NCBI GenBank assembly: GCA_021234155.1
Contig: JAJEKV010000567.1
Coordinates: 1-64,000, forward strand
Direction: 5' to 3'
DNA from: Isoetes taiwanensis
Taxonomy: Eukaryota; Streptophyta; Lycopodiopsida; Isoetales; Isoetaceae
DNA: 64,000 nucleotides
A model generated the notes under the pieces. It made no database searches and had not been told where the DNA came from. It worked only from the letters and a program-made list of their open reading frames with translations. Position 1 is the first letter of the stretch. Each line of letters begins with the position of its first letter. The position numbers were made by a program, and so were the translations under genes. Below are positions 44,141 through 56,752 of this stretch, piece by piece.

Positions 44141-46078
44141 AAAAAAAAAAGGCTAAAATCAATGGCTCAGAAATGGTGCACTCTAGATGTACGCATTAGT
44201 ACACCCATTTGAATACATCACGAAATCATAGGAAAACCTTAGTGAAAAAAGTACAAAAACACAAAGAAAACCCCCTGTTATTATGCTACATATTCATGCC
44301 TAAAGTTCGGTACCATAGTTTGGTGCACAGTTTGCATCAAGCAAAGAACAGGCTCACACAAAATCAGCATCACAGATTAGCACGAAATTTGCATCACAGA
44401 TCCAGGTGAAGAACTACAAAACCTGGAGCAAAAGGCTCTTCTAGCTTTATTCAATGCATTAGGGGTAAGTTTTTATTGTTCTGAGCTCGATGTGGATTTG
44501 AAATATAGCTTAGCTTTTGTGCCACATGAATTCATGCTTTATGTGCTTTATGTGCAGACGGTTTCTAAAGCATGAACCTAAAATAAATTAAGAGCTTAGA
44601 TGACTGTAAGCAGGTTGGATGCATAAAATTTCACTTGACAGCTTGCTTCTATACGTCAAGAACGGGCGCACAGTAATGGCAGTATATTGCTTGTATAACC
44701 AGCTTGGATTAGAATAGGATATAAGGCTAGGCTTCTTGTTTTGTTAGATTTAAAATGTAGAGAATATTCCATTCATTCTTGATGGAGGCCTCTTCTTGGA
44801 GCCACGATTTTGATTTTGAAGCTTAAGGATATTCTAGAAAGGATTCACCACTGCTAGATGGTACAAGGAAGCAGATTATTAAAGGTTAGACCCTAGTGGC
44901 CTTGTCTAACTTGTTGCTCAAAAACATGCCATGGATTTGTATCATGTTAGACAGATTGAGAAAGCATATAATTCTTGAGAGGAAATGCCATCTGCCGCCC
45001 TTGGATTTGTATCCATGTATAGAAATGGAAAAAAATAATAAACCATGACTGCAATGTTAAGGTTTCCTGTAGAGCATATATTTTTCCAAGGGTACATATT
45101 CTGTGTTAGCTCATCCTTGTTTGCATTTGAGAACTCAGCTCATTTCTCATGTATATATGCTCAGTGGTTAAACAGCTCTGCTTGACTTGTTGTTATGCAA
45201 GTATTTCTTATAAAAGAAAGGAGATTTGTAATTAGGCGGTCCGTAAGTATTGTCTCCATATAATGTGTTGGTTTTACTCTTTCAATCTATGAGTCCTTTT
45301 TATTCAACCTTTAATACATGTACAGATGTTGAAGACAAATATGTATCAGAATTGATTGCTCTACTTCTAATGCATGGTTGCTCCAAAGGGGTGCCAAATG
45401 TTTAATTGCATGAATATCTCACGTGGAAGAGGTTTTAATTAAGATTTCATTCACGTGCTTCCTGTGACGGACCCATGGAAGATGGCTCGAGTAGATGCTG
45501 GTGTCGCATTCCTGAGATATCGACATAAACGGGTAGAAGCGACTACTCATAAATGTCTCGACGATTTTGCCCAGTTGTTCAAGGGCATGTTGGTTAGGAA
45601 CATTACATTTGGTATTAGAGCAGAGCTCGGGTGTGAGTCTCCATAGGGGCAAGTATGACTCGAAATACCATTGGACGATAGGCCTTGACTTGGTTTTGGA
45701 CACCAGGTGATGGTGAGATCTATTCTTCTATAGAGGCTAGCTATTATATAAAAAGAAGGGCCAACTTCGAGACGTCGTATCTCCACAACCAGAATACGAT
45801 TGAGTCGATTCCTAATTCTTTTGAGTCGATTTCTACTTCTGGGGAACCATCTTGAAGTCTAGTGTTTGAATATGTAGCATAATAACAGGGGGTTTTCATT
45901 GTGTTTTTGTACGCTTTTCACAAAGGTTTTCCTAAGATTTCATGGCGTATTTGAATGGATGTACTAATGCGTACATCTAGAGTGCAATATTTCTTAGTCG
46001 TTGATTTAGCTTTTTTTTTTTCAATGGTCCAACATCCAAGGGCTCACAACAAAAACCCTCTTTTTATTTTAGGGGCTG
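44040..46078. mobile_element. Mutator-like element, about 2 kb, long TIRs
   Basis: Left TIR (about 44095-44295, with a 60 bp tandem duplicate of its outer part from 44040) and right TIR (45868-46075) are inverted copies over about 200 bp. Shared blocks are GGGCTTTTGTTGTGAGCC, GCACTCTAGATGTACGCATT and AACCCCCTGTTATTATGCTA. Long TIRs without transposase fit a non-autonomous MULE. The interior carries an exon-like stretch (VEDKYVSELIALLLMHGCSK, about 45325-45400) and a short LTR copy (45463-45607). A 9 bp target duplication was not identified. Confidence 0.7.
45463..45607 (+). repeat. Short LTR copy A (145 bp) with PBS-like site
   Basis: TGTGACGGACCCATGG opens and GGAACATTACA closes it, giving TG...CA ends. 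TTTGGTATTAGAGCAGAGC follows immediately and matches the initiator-Met tRNA primer site with one or two changes. The length suits a TRIM-type element. Only one LTR is visible here. Confidence 0.65.
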
Positions 46079-46089
46079 AACATGCAAGC

Positions 46090-48395
46090 CTCGTGGATAG
46101 CATTTTAGGGCACGAAACCGGGCTTGCAAATCTGCAACAACAGGGATTAGCAAGATAAGATTATAGGCTGTGATTATAGGCTGTGGGTCGGATTCAAGCA
46201 GGTCTCATAGACAGATGCAGGAAGCGTGTGGGTATGGGGAATGGAAGGTGGCCTTGGCCTTTGTCCAGGAATGGGAGCCTTCGGTGATGCGCTTCTCCCA
46301 ATAGAACCAAAGGCAAAATAGGGTCTCCAATTCGATTTCCAGAAAAACGTACCAAAAGAACAAGCCAGTGGGGTGATTCACCGGAATAGGGCTTAAAGTT
46401 CATGCCAAAAACCGAAGTGATACATATGGCTATGGCCCCTCCGAAACTGGCTTTTCTTGAGAAAAGGGATAAGTGCACCGGTTTAGCCATGCAGCCTAGC
46501 TAGGCATCGGATTGAGCAGAAAAGCAAAAGGCCCTGAATTTCAATCTGTCACAGAGTTCTTAGCTCCGGTCAAATGTTATATTCAATTTTTTCGCTGTTA
46601 ATGCCTTTGCGGCGGCTTTGGCCCCTATCAATGGAATAACTATATTTGAGCTTCCTCAAATAATGGAATCAAACACATTGTTTAGTCTTTGCACATCTGA
46701 TTACTTTAGTTGATAATGGTTTTGGGATGCGGGCACGGGGTCGAGGACGGAATGGGGTGTTGGGCCTTTGGTCAGCTCAGCGACTTCCATCTCCATGTTA
46801 CGTTCTTTGGCCTCCCAGCTTTGTAGGTAAAGTAGATAGGATCAAGCGTTGGAAAGAAAAGTTTTGGAATACCATATGTTGGCGGATGACGAGGGCCAAA
46901 GATTTGAGATGAGAAATGTAGGAGGATGGAGCTGGAAATTAGGAACTCTGGGCAGATGATTGACATGAAAGAGCGGACAACTTCGCTCTAATAGGTTAGG
47001 GCGTTAGAAAATAGATCTGCCACAAAGCAGTGAGAATGTTATCTTGGTTACGTGGAGGCATTTAGAGCACTAGAGATGCATGCTTCGCCCTAGAAGAGAT
47101 TGCAAGAGAAAAGAGCGGAGACTTTAGAACAAGAATACAAGTGCATTAGCTACGGAGGCAACTATAAATGAGCTCGTTGCCACTTGAACTCATGGTCCAT
47201 TAGGTCTGGAAGAAAGACATCCATAGTCTCTCCAAAACACCAAACAGAAGATTGAGGGGAGAAGGGAGACTTGAGGCACCGATTGAGACGAAATGCGAGA
47301 GATTAGTAGTTTGACGAATGGGAAAGAAAGTTAGCATCATCAAGTGTTCAGGATTTTTCACGGTTTGAGTCTTTTTATCGGTTCGGACTCCATCATGTGA
47401 AGGAGATCTTTGCTAGAGAGAAAAGTGAAGCGAGTTATGTAAAGTCGTACTTATTGACAAAGAGGAGTCCGTTGGTTCCATATGAAGCTATCACAGCGTT
47501 GGATTGATGGCCAAAGGTTTTGAAAAGGAAGGCGCTACGTTCCACGGCAAAAAGCTTACAAAATGCACGGCAGTAAACTGGGGGATTCATATCCGAAGAT
47601 GCTAAGCATGAAGCTGCCAAATTCTCGGTATTTGGGAGCCGAGAAAGTAAAAGGTAAGCATGAGCAGTCTACTATGCATGAACTGAGGGTTAGGGTTTGA
47701 GAAATGCAGAATTGAGTTTACAGGTACTAGTGCTGGAAACAGGCATGTACAACAGCTTCAAATGCAGATGCAATTGCAAACCTTGAGATGATGCATTATG
47801 GTGTTAATGAGAGATGTTAAGAGCCTTAGGAATGAATTGTTGAGAAATGACACAGTTATGGAAGAAGACTCGTTAGCTGCTGGCCTAGGGCCTGGAATGG
47901 GCTTGTATAAAGGTGGTTTGATGAGTGGAGATAGCCAGATGCTCATACATCACATATGCTAGGTATGATTATACATCACATATGCTAGGTATGATTGTAA
48001 TATGCATTCTCATAGTTTGTACTTTGAAATTAAAGTTCACATTTTAATTTCCATTTGCACTAATATCTGCAGAGACGCAAGGTAAAGCGGAATCACGGAT
48101 TTTCCACTACATATTCCACTTCCTTTCTTTTACTACTAGTTGAAACAATGTAAACGGGATTTGCATCCATTTACAGCTTCTTTTGTTATACTCGTCATCT
48201 TATTTTATTCTATGCATTTACCTTGGTTTCTTCAAAGTCCTACTACAGCAAAGATTTCCAAGAGATATGTTTTTTCACATTCTATTGCTTGTTGAGCAAG
48301 AATCTATATATATGGTGTTTGAACTTGTAATGGTGCTGAATGGATGTTTCTTCATTTCTCGATGTTAGGTGGAAGATTTTCCCATTTCTTTCTGC
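46090..48395. other. No confident gene; a few exon-like stretches
   Basis: The best stretch is at about 47725-47940 on the plus strand. After TTTACAG it reads GTSAGNRHVQQLQMQMQLQT, and after one in-frame stop KSLRNELLRNDTVMEEDSLA and GLGPGMGLYKGGLMSGDSQM. It looks like a glutamine-rich exon of an unknown protein. The minus-strand frame 46490-46194 has no recognised family. Confidence 0.35.
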
Positions 48396-48399
48396 TTTA

Positions 48400-48735
48400 G
48401 TTAGGGCCCGAAGGGCCCAAAATTTTTTTAATATAACAATTAACACACAACTACCATTAACATTATTAACATAAACCATTGCATTCCACACATTTAAATT
48501 TAAATCCCCCTTAAACCCCCTTTGGTTTGGGTGCATATTCACACGGGGGGTTACGTAGGGCAGCGAGAGCCCTAAAAATATATTTACAATACATGTACAA
48601 AATTAACACCATTAAGTACATTCTCTCAAACCTTATAGTATTTTGCAAACCTTAATATATAGTATACAAAAACTTGCACATGCATACCCCACAAACGAGG
48701 ATAGCTACGTACGGTCCAGATCTTGGAATTGTGGT
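48400..48735. repeat. Partial copy of the foldback element
   Basis: AACTACCATTAACATTATTA, then CCCCCTTTGGTTTGGGTGCATATTCAC in two parts, GAGAGCCCT and CACAAACGAGGA, match the left half or reversed right half of 42821-43390. One arm and part of the centre are present. Confidence 0.75.
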
Positions 48736-49785
48736 GGCACTTCACATAGTTCGTCCGTATGATGAAATAATGTCCAAAAAATGTGACAAGAGGTCAAAGA
48801 AGACTACAAGTTGATATCTGTAAATAGAGATTTCACTTCCTGTTGAAGACCGATACTATTGATCCTATCCTTGAGCAAATGTAATTTTCGTTTGGTCGGA
48901 GACTGCAGAGTAGTAGCGGTGGTCAATTTTCAGCTAAGCCATTGTATATAGCTTTGCCAATATAGCCTTCTAGCGTGGATCTAGTTGGGCAGTCAAGTGA
49001 TGTGCCATAAGGATTTGCTTGAATGAGATCCAGAATAACCTGAATTCTCTTGTTATTCTGAGTAAACAATGCTTCTCTTTTGTCTCAAGTGCCAAAATGC
49101 TTTAATTGTATCAATCTCTAATTGTTCCATGGTTAAAAACTCATTGTCAAAATTTGTGAAGCAATATTTTGTACATAATGAGAAATCGTAGCACCAGAAG
49201 AAAATAAAAGACATCCCTTTATTCTTCTTAATATTTGAGCACTCCTGAGGCACAACTCAAAAGAATCCCTGAGGCACAACTCAATAGTACAACTATAAAG
49301 TATCATTCTTATTCTTGATAAATAAGCCACATGTAGGCTTCAATAGTTTGTATCACATGTTGAGATTTAAATGAGACCCTAGTGCAAAACTTACGGCCAA
49401 ATGATGAGGCCATGTTGATCAACATTGATGACATTTATTGCACTAACTGATGCAGGATCTGTTAAACAATATTGAGGAAAAACTTATCAAGAAGTTCCCC
49501 TCAAATTTCAGAGATAGAGACCCTCTGTGGATTTAAATATCTTGCTTCAGAAGATCAACTTTGCAAGGCATAAAATTTCATCCATATCTTACTTAAGAAA
49601 GTAGAAAGCAGGTATTTCATTCAAGATGGGACACCTTCCACCTATCCTAAACATTCAATCAACGAAGGGTATTAAGCAAGCTCGCCACGCTCCTTTAGAA
49701 CTATGGTACAAGGAATTAAAAGTTAAGCCACAGTGGAGAGTTCGCGCTAGCACATTGTTCTAAATTGTTGCTTAAAAGCATGCCA
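48736..49785. other. No gene recognised
   Basis: AT-rich DNA. A small duplication of CTGAGGCACAACTCAA lies at 49244-49285. Nothing else was identified. Confidence 0.4.
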
Positions 49786-50036
49786 TGGATTTGCAGTCAT
49801 GTTAGACAGATAGAGAAAGCATATAACCCTCGAGAGCAAATGCCTTCTGCTGCCCTTGGACTTGTGTCCATGTATAGAAATGGAAAAGAATAACAAACCA
49901 TGGCTGCAATGTTAAGATTTCTTGCAGGGTAACACCATAGACCACACCATCTCGTGGTGCCCAAACTGTCCAATGGTATTCCGTGTCATACTTGCCCACA
50001 TGGAGACTCGAACTGGAGCCCTGCTCTGATATTAAA

Positions 50037-50181
50037 TGTAACGTTCCTAACCAACATGCCCTTGACCAAATGGGAAAAATCGTCTAGACGTTTATGAGTA
50101 GTCGCTTCTACCTGTTTATGTCGGTATCATGGGAATGCGACACCAGGATTTACTCGAACGGTTTTCCATCGGTCCGTCACA
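50037..50181 (-). repeat. Short LTR copy B
   Basis: On the minus strand it runs from TGTGACGGACC to GGAACGTTACA, exactly 145 bp like copy A, and is followed by a PBS-like TTTAATATCAGAGCAGG. Flanks on both sides match those of copy A. Confidence 0.65.
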
Positions 50182-50595
50182 GGAAACATGTGATTGAAAT
50201 TCCGATTAAAACCTCTTCCACACGAGAGATTCGCGCAATATAACATTTGGCACACCTTTGGAGCAACCATGCATTAGAAGCAGAGCAACCAATTCTAGTA
50301 CATATTTGTCTTCAACATTTGTACATGAGTTAAAGATTGAATAAAAAAGAATTATAGATTGAAAGAATAAAACCAACACATTATATGGAGACAATGCTTA
50401 CGAGCTGTCTAATTACAAATCTCTTTTCTAATTACAAATCTCCTTTCTATTATGAACTACTTGCTTAACAATAAGTGAAGCAAAGCTGTTTAACCACTTA
50501 GCATTTGTACATAATAAAAGAGTTTTCTCAAATGCAAACAAGGATGAACTAACAGAGAATATGTACCTTACGAGCATTGTTCTAGTGGGAGAGAT

Positions 50596-50739
50596 TGTAA
50601 CAGACCTATGGAAGGCCGCTCGAGTAGATCCTGGTGTCGCATTCCCGAGACACTGGCATAAATGGGTAGAAGCAACTACTCATAAACGTCTAGACGGTTT
50701 TGCCCAGTTGGTCAAGGGCATGTCAGCTAGGAACATTAT
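50596..50739 (+). repeat. Short LTR copy C
   Basis: TGTAACAGACCTATGGAAGG to AGGAACATTATG aligns with copies A and B. No PBS follows. Instead CTTCCTGTG and a GATGCCAAAT block follow, which in copies A and B lie before the LTR. Confidence 0.6.
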
Positions 50740-50830
50740 GCTTCCTGTGGAAGGGATGCCAAATCTTTTCTTGAGTAAATCTCAATGTGGAAAGGGTTGA
50801 ATCGATATTTCATATACATACTTCTTATGA

Positions 50831-51495
50831 CTTCACATATGTATATGGGAATGTAATATTGCAGTGATACATCGTCATAATCTTTTATACCTAAACACTA
50901 AATCAACCTTGTTAATTTGGGATTTTCTGTCTTGGTGGAAAATGTTTTTGGAATTGTTTTAATTTGATTTCCTAAGATTTTGTGGGTTTTGGTGGCCAAG
51001 AAATATTTCCACACTTCCAAAAATCGAGACCAGTCTCTTCTGTATTATTTCAACTAGGGTCTTGGGTTTCTTGGGCTCACCTTGCTCCATGCTTGCGAAT
51101 TGCATGAGGCGGCTATATTCAAGTCCACATATGGCCTATTTTCTCCAAGTCTCATTACATTTTCTATGCTTAACATTTGCGCACGTAACTACTAATAAAT
51201 TGTAGTGGCAAGCGGAATCTTTTAAATCCTATGTTTCCTAATGAATGTTATTCTCTAGTAGGAGATTTTAAAGTCTTACATGTTGGTTTCTCTAGGATCA
51301 TGTTTATATGTTTTTTATATGCTATACATTGTAGTTTCTTCATAATTCTCTTCATATATTTTCCATCCGAGCATTGCTTATCTCCCTCTTCTTTGGAGAT
51401 ATGAAAACCTGAATCTTTATTGCTGTTTATTTTTTATTGTTCTGATGTTATTTATTTGACAATCATAAATTCTGAGATTATTATTTTAATTTGGA
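50831..51495. other. No gene recognised
   Basis: AT-rich sequence with no repeat or coding motif seen. Confidence 0.35.
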
Positions 51496-51498
51496 GTT

Positions 51499-51819
51499 GG
51501 ATGAAAGCATGCTAGGGTGTACCATCTAAAGTTCTTTTTAGGGAGTGCGAAACTACCCAAAAAAGTACCCAGCACTGGGTACTAGGAACTTGCATAAATG
51601 TCTCAATAAACAATAAGTTTGAGAGTTGATTCATTCATTTTAGTCTCTAATTGTATTGTTATCCTCTAATACTATAGATTGACATGTTATTGATCTTCAA
51701 TTCGAATTTTTTAGATTGATTTTAATTGAAAGAACAAACAGAAACTGCCAGTTTTAAAAGTACCCAGTGTAGGTACTTTTGAGGGTTCCAAAAGTGGTAC
51801 ACCGTAGCATGCTTTCACC
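51499..51819. mobile_element. MITE family 1, copy 2
   Basis: GGATGAAAGCATGCTAGGGT at the left and ACCGTAGCATGCTTTCACC at the right are inverted repeats. The interior, with GTACCCAGCACTGGGTAC and CAGTGTAGGTACTTTTG, matches the copy at 33407-33725. A clean 6 bp duplication is not visible here; AGTT occurs near both ends. Confidence 0.85.
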
Positions 51820-52545
51820 CAGTTGCATACTGTTCAGAGAAAATGCTTCAAACTATAATTGAATAATTGATATCTCCATCTTACAATCAATTTGCATTGC
51901 AAAATAAGAGGCTGACTTGGGGCCTTCGCCTTCTAACCAGTCTAATCAAGTGTATCTTCTTCAGTCTAAATGAATTATAAGGTTCTTCTGACTAATTAGA
52001 TAGCGCATTTTTTAAGAACCATGTTAGAAGATATTGTGCAGAAAAAGGGCAATTGATTGTAGCAATCTCTATGCTTGCAGATCCTTGATGCTACAGCTAA
52101 AACTTTAATTTCATTTGACCCTGATGGGTACTCTAAAACAGACTCAATGGTTGGAAGTGTCGGGGGCTTCGAATAGTCTCTATGGTTGGAAGTGCCTTGG
52201 ATGATTTCCATGCAGAGTAAGAAAGTCTACCGCACACGTTTGCATAGCCTTTGGTATTTACAAAATAAAAGCATGCTATCATGGATTGCAATCATTCCAG
52301 TACATGCTTAACAGGATGCTGGCCTAAAGCTTCTGGGTTGGTGCACTTATCTAATTTAGTGTTGCAAATATGGAGTTTTCTGAGCCGATGTATATGATTG
52401 GAAAATATGAACTTAAATTAAGCTCAATGAAGAAGGTAAGCATTTTGAAGTTGTCGTGTTTAGGTTGTAAACATAATTTGAATTATGGTATTGGAAGGTT
52501 TCAAGTTTTAGTTCATTTAGGTTCCAAGTTTTACATCATTTAAGT
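51820..52545. other. No gene recognised
   Basis: AT-rich DNA. A TTCAAGTTTTAGTTCATTTAGG-like phrase repeats near 52500-52560, just before the LINE fragment. Confidence 0.35.
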
Positions 52546-52564
52546 TATGCTACTAGAAGGTTCA

Positions 52565-53390
52565 AGTTGTGCATGGCTAAGTTACATTGACCAGCTCGAA
52601 GATTGGCTCTCTGAGCATGGAGGCGCAGACGCCCATCTCATGCATCACACAATCCGGCAACTCATATATGCGGACGATGTCAACCTCCTGGCCTATACTC
52701 CAGAGGACATGCAACGTCACCTGGATGCTCTCGACACTTTTTGCCGATTCACCGGCATGCGAGTTAACTTGGCCAAAACTAGGGTGCTGCTAGTCTCATC
52801 ATCCCATCAACCAAGGCTTCCGACCTACAAGTATGTGGAAGTGACTCCGACCTACAAGTACTTGGGGATCGAGTTCTCTACTACCACCCATTGGGATGCT
52901 GCCAGGTTGGAAAGCACTCTATGCCATGCAGAACAACTGGGGCCACCAGTCACACTTATTTCAGGCATTGGTCGAGCCGGTTCTTTTATATGGGGCCCAG
53001 CGTTTGCCCATATCGGGAGCTGGTATGATCGATTGCTAGTGCCCCGCCAACCGCTGTGCATGAGTTGTTGAATACCAAGGCCGATTGAGTTTGTTGGGGT
53101 CATACCTCCGTGAGGTTATGGATGCACCGAACTTCGGTTGTGTGTCTTCGGGACGGCATTGAACCGTCCTACACAATTGTGGACAAAGATGCCGCCAGAC
53201 TTATATTATGCTAAAATTTTTCCCCTCGAAACCGGTGGGGGGATTTTAATCCTGTCGGTAAGAATACATTTGTCGCTCTCTTTTTTGTTTGGGTCCCATA
53301 GGCCGGTCTCGTGGACGCTTAAAAATCTATTCTATTCTATTCTATTCTATTCTATTCTATTCTATTCTATTCTATTATTTTTTTTTTTTT
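52565..53390 (+). pseudogene. LINE (non-LTR retrotransposon) reverse transcriptase, 5'-truncated
   Basis: A plus-strand frame to 53071 reads YIDQLEDWLSEHGGADAH, then RQLIYADDVNLLAYTPEDMQ with the YADD catalytic box. It continues with a thumb-like stretch having FCRFTGMRVNLAKTRVLL and PTYKYLGIEF. This is the C-terminal half of a plant LINE RT. A 27 bp duplication (TCCGACCTACAAGTA twice) is visible near 52815-52860. Frames break after 53000, but protein-like pieces (GRLSLLGSYLREVMDAP) continue. The 3' end is a (TTCTA)n run, in keeping with 5' truncation during target-primed insertion. No target duplication was found. Confidence 0.85.
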
Positions 53391-53395
53391 TTTTT
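53325..53395. repeat. (TTCTA)n microsatellite and T-run at the LINE tail
   Basis: About ten TTCTA units followed by a run of about 20 T. It follows the LINE homology directly and is probably its tail, expanded. Confidence 0.9.
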
Positions 53396-53399
53396 AACA

Positions 53400-54840
53400 A
53401 GATGTTTTTTTTTTTATTTTTATTAATAGTATGTATTAAATACATTTATTCAAGGCTTCAAAATAGCCAAATAGCCTAAAAGTGTCAACATGATGATAAA
53501 AAAACCCAAGTGTGGAAGTAGAAAACAATACCATTCCAGAAGATCATCGAAAGAAAATATCCCATGATGCATGAAGATGCTACTACCTGAAAAACCACTC
53601 AAAAATACTGGTAGACAAAGGTAGAGGTGAAGGAGTGTCTTCCCGCACGTTAACTTGGCCCCAATACTCACATCTACGTAAGGATACTACAAGGAGGCTG
53701 CTTACTCTTTTCCTGTTGTACTAGGAGATAAGTTGTCTCACCATCTTCTCTAAATGCCAATGCCTTCTAGAGGCCTCCCCAAAGGGTGGTCTACTACTTC
53801 TGCCTCTACTTTTAGTCACCTGTTTGGGCATCATCATCATTATACTCAACCAACCAGTGAAACTGATAAGCAACAATGAATGCATTTGGTTCTCTCGATC
53901 CAAATACCTCTGGATTTTCACTTTAGTATGGCCTTCTTTCATAATACTGCCTCCTGCAACCACACCCTTCTTCTAGCTGGGATAGAAGTGAGGCAACATG
54001 AAAAAGCTCGGGTAATTTTGAAGTTACTTTGGTTCAGTTCTGGCACATCATTGATTTGATGCCATCTTTTGCAGATTACTTCCTCCAAGTTATGCTCTTT
54101 CCAGTTTCAGAGCATGACAAGCCATACAAACAAGATATATTGCTACATTAGCTACATTTGCTGAACAAAGCTCTATATTGTAGTTGTTCCTTAGGCTTAT
54201 ACAGGCAGCCATCTACCCATTATGTTGACTTTCATCATTGCATGAGGCACATCTGAAATGACACTTCGAGAACTATTGAAAAAAGTGTCGGGCTTCGCTG
54301 TTCATATTTTTTTGCATGATAATTTCTTAGGTGTATTGTATTTATGCGGCTAAAAGATTCTATTTAATGTTAATTATCTACTGGTCTCTTTAAAATGTGT
54401 TGAGCATGTTTCAGACTTTTGAGTTCACACTAACAGGTCAGTAAATCAAAAGTACAGGATGCAACTAGACTACATATAATTTCCTAACAGGTCCAGAGTC
54501 TGTTATTGCACATTCAGCTGGTGTATTAGTTTGAAGTTTGACTGTTGTGCCATGTTTTTGTCAATTTTGTAGCAAAAAATATTCTGTTGCAGCATTTGGT
54601 CCTTTTGCAAACATGTAACTCACATGTATCTTCTGCTTCATCAACTGCACATTTCTATAATGGAGTCAAAATGGTCCTAACTTATCAACATCATAGCTTG
54701 GAAACTCTTGCCTATGCATAGCATAACATCATTCCAATGTGAACACATTATTTGGCATTTTACAAGGTGGTCTTGGAAATAAAGATGCACTATTAAATTG
54801 CTACCTTGCTCTTTTAAGCTACGACCACCTACAAATTTTA
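53400..54840. other. No gene recognised
   Basis: AT-rich sequence between LINE and Helitron. Open frames are short and without motif. Confidence 0.4.
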
Positions 54841-55857
54841 TCCTATATAATAAAATTATGTTGTATGTCTGTCTTAAATCTCGCCCTAGATCGGACGACT
54901 TAGATCTAGGGCTAGATTGATCAAATGGTCTGGATTGATCGGGATAATAGAGAACAGACGGGTTAGGGCTGGGTTCTAACGGCAAAGCTCACAGCCCCCG
55001 ATTGCTCGGGCTGGATTGATCGGGCTGAGTTGATTTAGGGCTGGGTTTGAACGTCAAAGCTCAAAGCTCTCTGTTCTACCACAGCCGAACTCGCAGTCTC
55101 TAAGAGGTCGTTCCACGAACTGGAGTGATCGTTCATCGACCAAACATGGCCTCCAGACCTACTTCAACGAGTTCTGTAATTCTTTTGCTATGCCAGACCA
55201 CGATTTACATAGGTCAATTGAAGCAAATTCGTTCTGTGATTCATCTGCTATAACAGGCCATGATTTACACAGGTCAGTAAAGGTTATGGATTTACACACG
55301 TCAGTTCACGATTTACATAGGTCAATTGAAGCCAAAGCTTATGGAATTACACAGGCCATGAAAAGACTTTTGTTTTAGTACCCATCTCATTGTAGTAGCA
55401 ACATTGGTAGACTGTAAGGCTTAGCAAGGAAACCCAATTTGTTGCATGCACAAACTCTCCTAAAAAACAATCATGCTAGCATTCCAGATCTACCTTTGAA
55501 GAATGAGGTTTTACTCAACAAAAATAACTTACCAAACTTTTCCTGTCAATGTAGCAACTAGAGAAATACAGTAGCCTACCGTGTAAAACTATAAATGTAA
55601 TCAAAGGTCCATGAAGTCAACGAGAATGTTGTAGGTCGTTGTTGGCATTGTATTTGTCAAAGAGCAGCTGTTTCTACAGTTGCAAATATTTGTAGGCAGG
55701 TTACATCTGATTATGAGATATTGTGAGTGATGGATGTGCCCATTTTTACAGCGCTTTTGCAAAGCCAAGATTCTAAGTTACCATTAACAACATTCTTTTT
55801 ACTTCAAATATTAAATCTATTTTAGATATGACTCTTTGAACTTTGGCTGCATATCAG

Positions 55858-56025
55858 GTTGTAGAGCATGCCTCTATGTGTCTTACACGTATTGCAGATT
55901 CCTTTGCGAATTCGGCAGAAAGAATTGACCAACTTTGTGCTTATGATCTAATCCAGCTAATTGTAAATCTCATATCAGTTAGCAGTGCTAATGGAAGTAC
56001 AGTCTCACAGACTTCTTTGAGCAGG
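55858..56025 (+). pseudogene. UPL3/UPL4-type ubiquitin ligase exon fragment
   Basis: After ATATCAG the frame reads VVEHASMCLTRIADSFANSA, then ERIDQLCAYDLIQLIVNLIS and NGSTVSQTSL. This corresponds to the armadillo-repeat region of the plant HECT ligase UPL3 (KAKTUS), where the family has VENVAxCLxRIAxxF...LDELCxHGLI. Only this segment of about 55 residues is present; no HECT domain lies in the window. It sits on the plus strand of the Helitron, so in the sense typical of captured exons. Confidence 0.7.
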
Positions 56026-56509
56026 GGGGGCTTCCCTTGATCACTGTGAACAAGCACAGAAGTAAGGTGCTTCCCATTGCTGACAAAGTTTGCATCATCC
56101 AGTTTTTTTATTTTTTATGGTTTTTTCATGTCTGTGATGCAAGGCTATGTACCTTGCTACCTTATTGTATGTCATGGATGAAAGAGCAGGCAGGGGAAAA
56201 GGCTTGGATGATCCCAAAATATTCACATTTTTTGTTGGTATCATGGTATTCGATTTTGTACTTCAAAGCTTGCCTAAATAGCCATTGCATCTGATAGTTT
56301 TTGGGTTTTAAAAAGCTGGGCTCCTTCAGTTACTTCACAGAAGTCCCCCCTTCATCTAGAATACAGAATGTGCAAAATTGAAGCATATGGATAATGAGAT
56401 ATCTGACCATGAAAGATTGAGACATGTTTTTAGGTTGCCTAGGACCATTTATAACAATCCATGTGATTTAGAAGATTTTTTTAGGTTTTGGATTCAATTA
56501 TTTCATGAT

Positions 56510-56752
56510 TAAATTGGGGCAGCCTTTGTGTAATCGATTCGGGGTTGGACGAAGAACTTTACGCTGCGGAAGAAGATACGGAGGCTGCAACAAGGCTATA
56601 AAGTCAGTGATATATGATCTGAAGCAATCTGCTAAGAATGAAGGAGTTACAGAACATAGGTGCAAATCTATGAAGGAGAGTGCTGCACTTGGTGCTATTT
56701 GCTCATCCCTTATGTTACAACTTTCACGAGTCCAGCAAAGCTTTGAGCTGTA
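56510..56752 (+). other. Exon-like stretch inside the Helitron
   Basis: A frame with SVIYDLKQSAKNEGV, CKSMKESAALGAICSS and MLQLSRVQQSFEL ends at a GTAAGT donor. Composition and the splice site suggest a captured exon. I do not recognise the family. Confidence 0.4.

Larger units (their letters stand above)
49790..50830. repeat. Scrambled duplicate of the MULE interior
   Basis: 49790-49925 matches 44935-45075 in the same direction. 49930-50460 matches about 45190-45715 in reverse. 50590-50830 again matches about 45385-45610 in the forward direction, with its blocks in exchanged order. The exon-like stretch is present on the minus strand (VEDKYVLELVALLLMHGCSK, about 50318-50259). Confidence 0.8.

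Noticed and set aside
46194-46490. Minus-strand 98-codon frame as an organelle-derived gene (NUMT)
   Set aside because: No recognisable mitochondrial or plastid protein motif, and no flanking organelle sequence.
54841-54860. TCCTATATAATAAAATTA as a TATA promoter
   Set aside because: The match to the other Helitron 5' end, with the following TTGTATGTCTGT, fits a Helitron terminus better.
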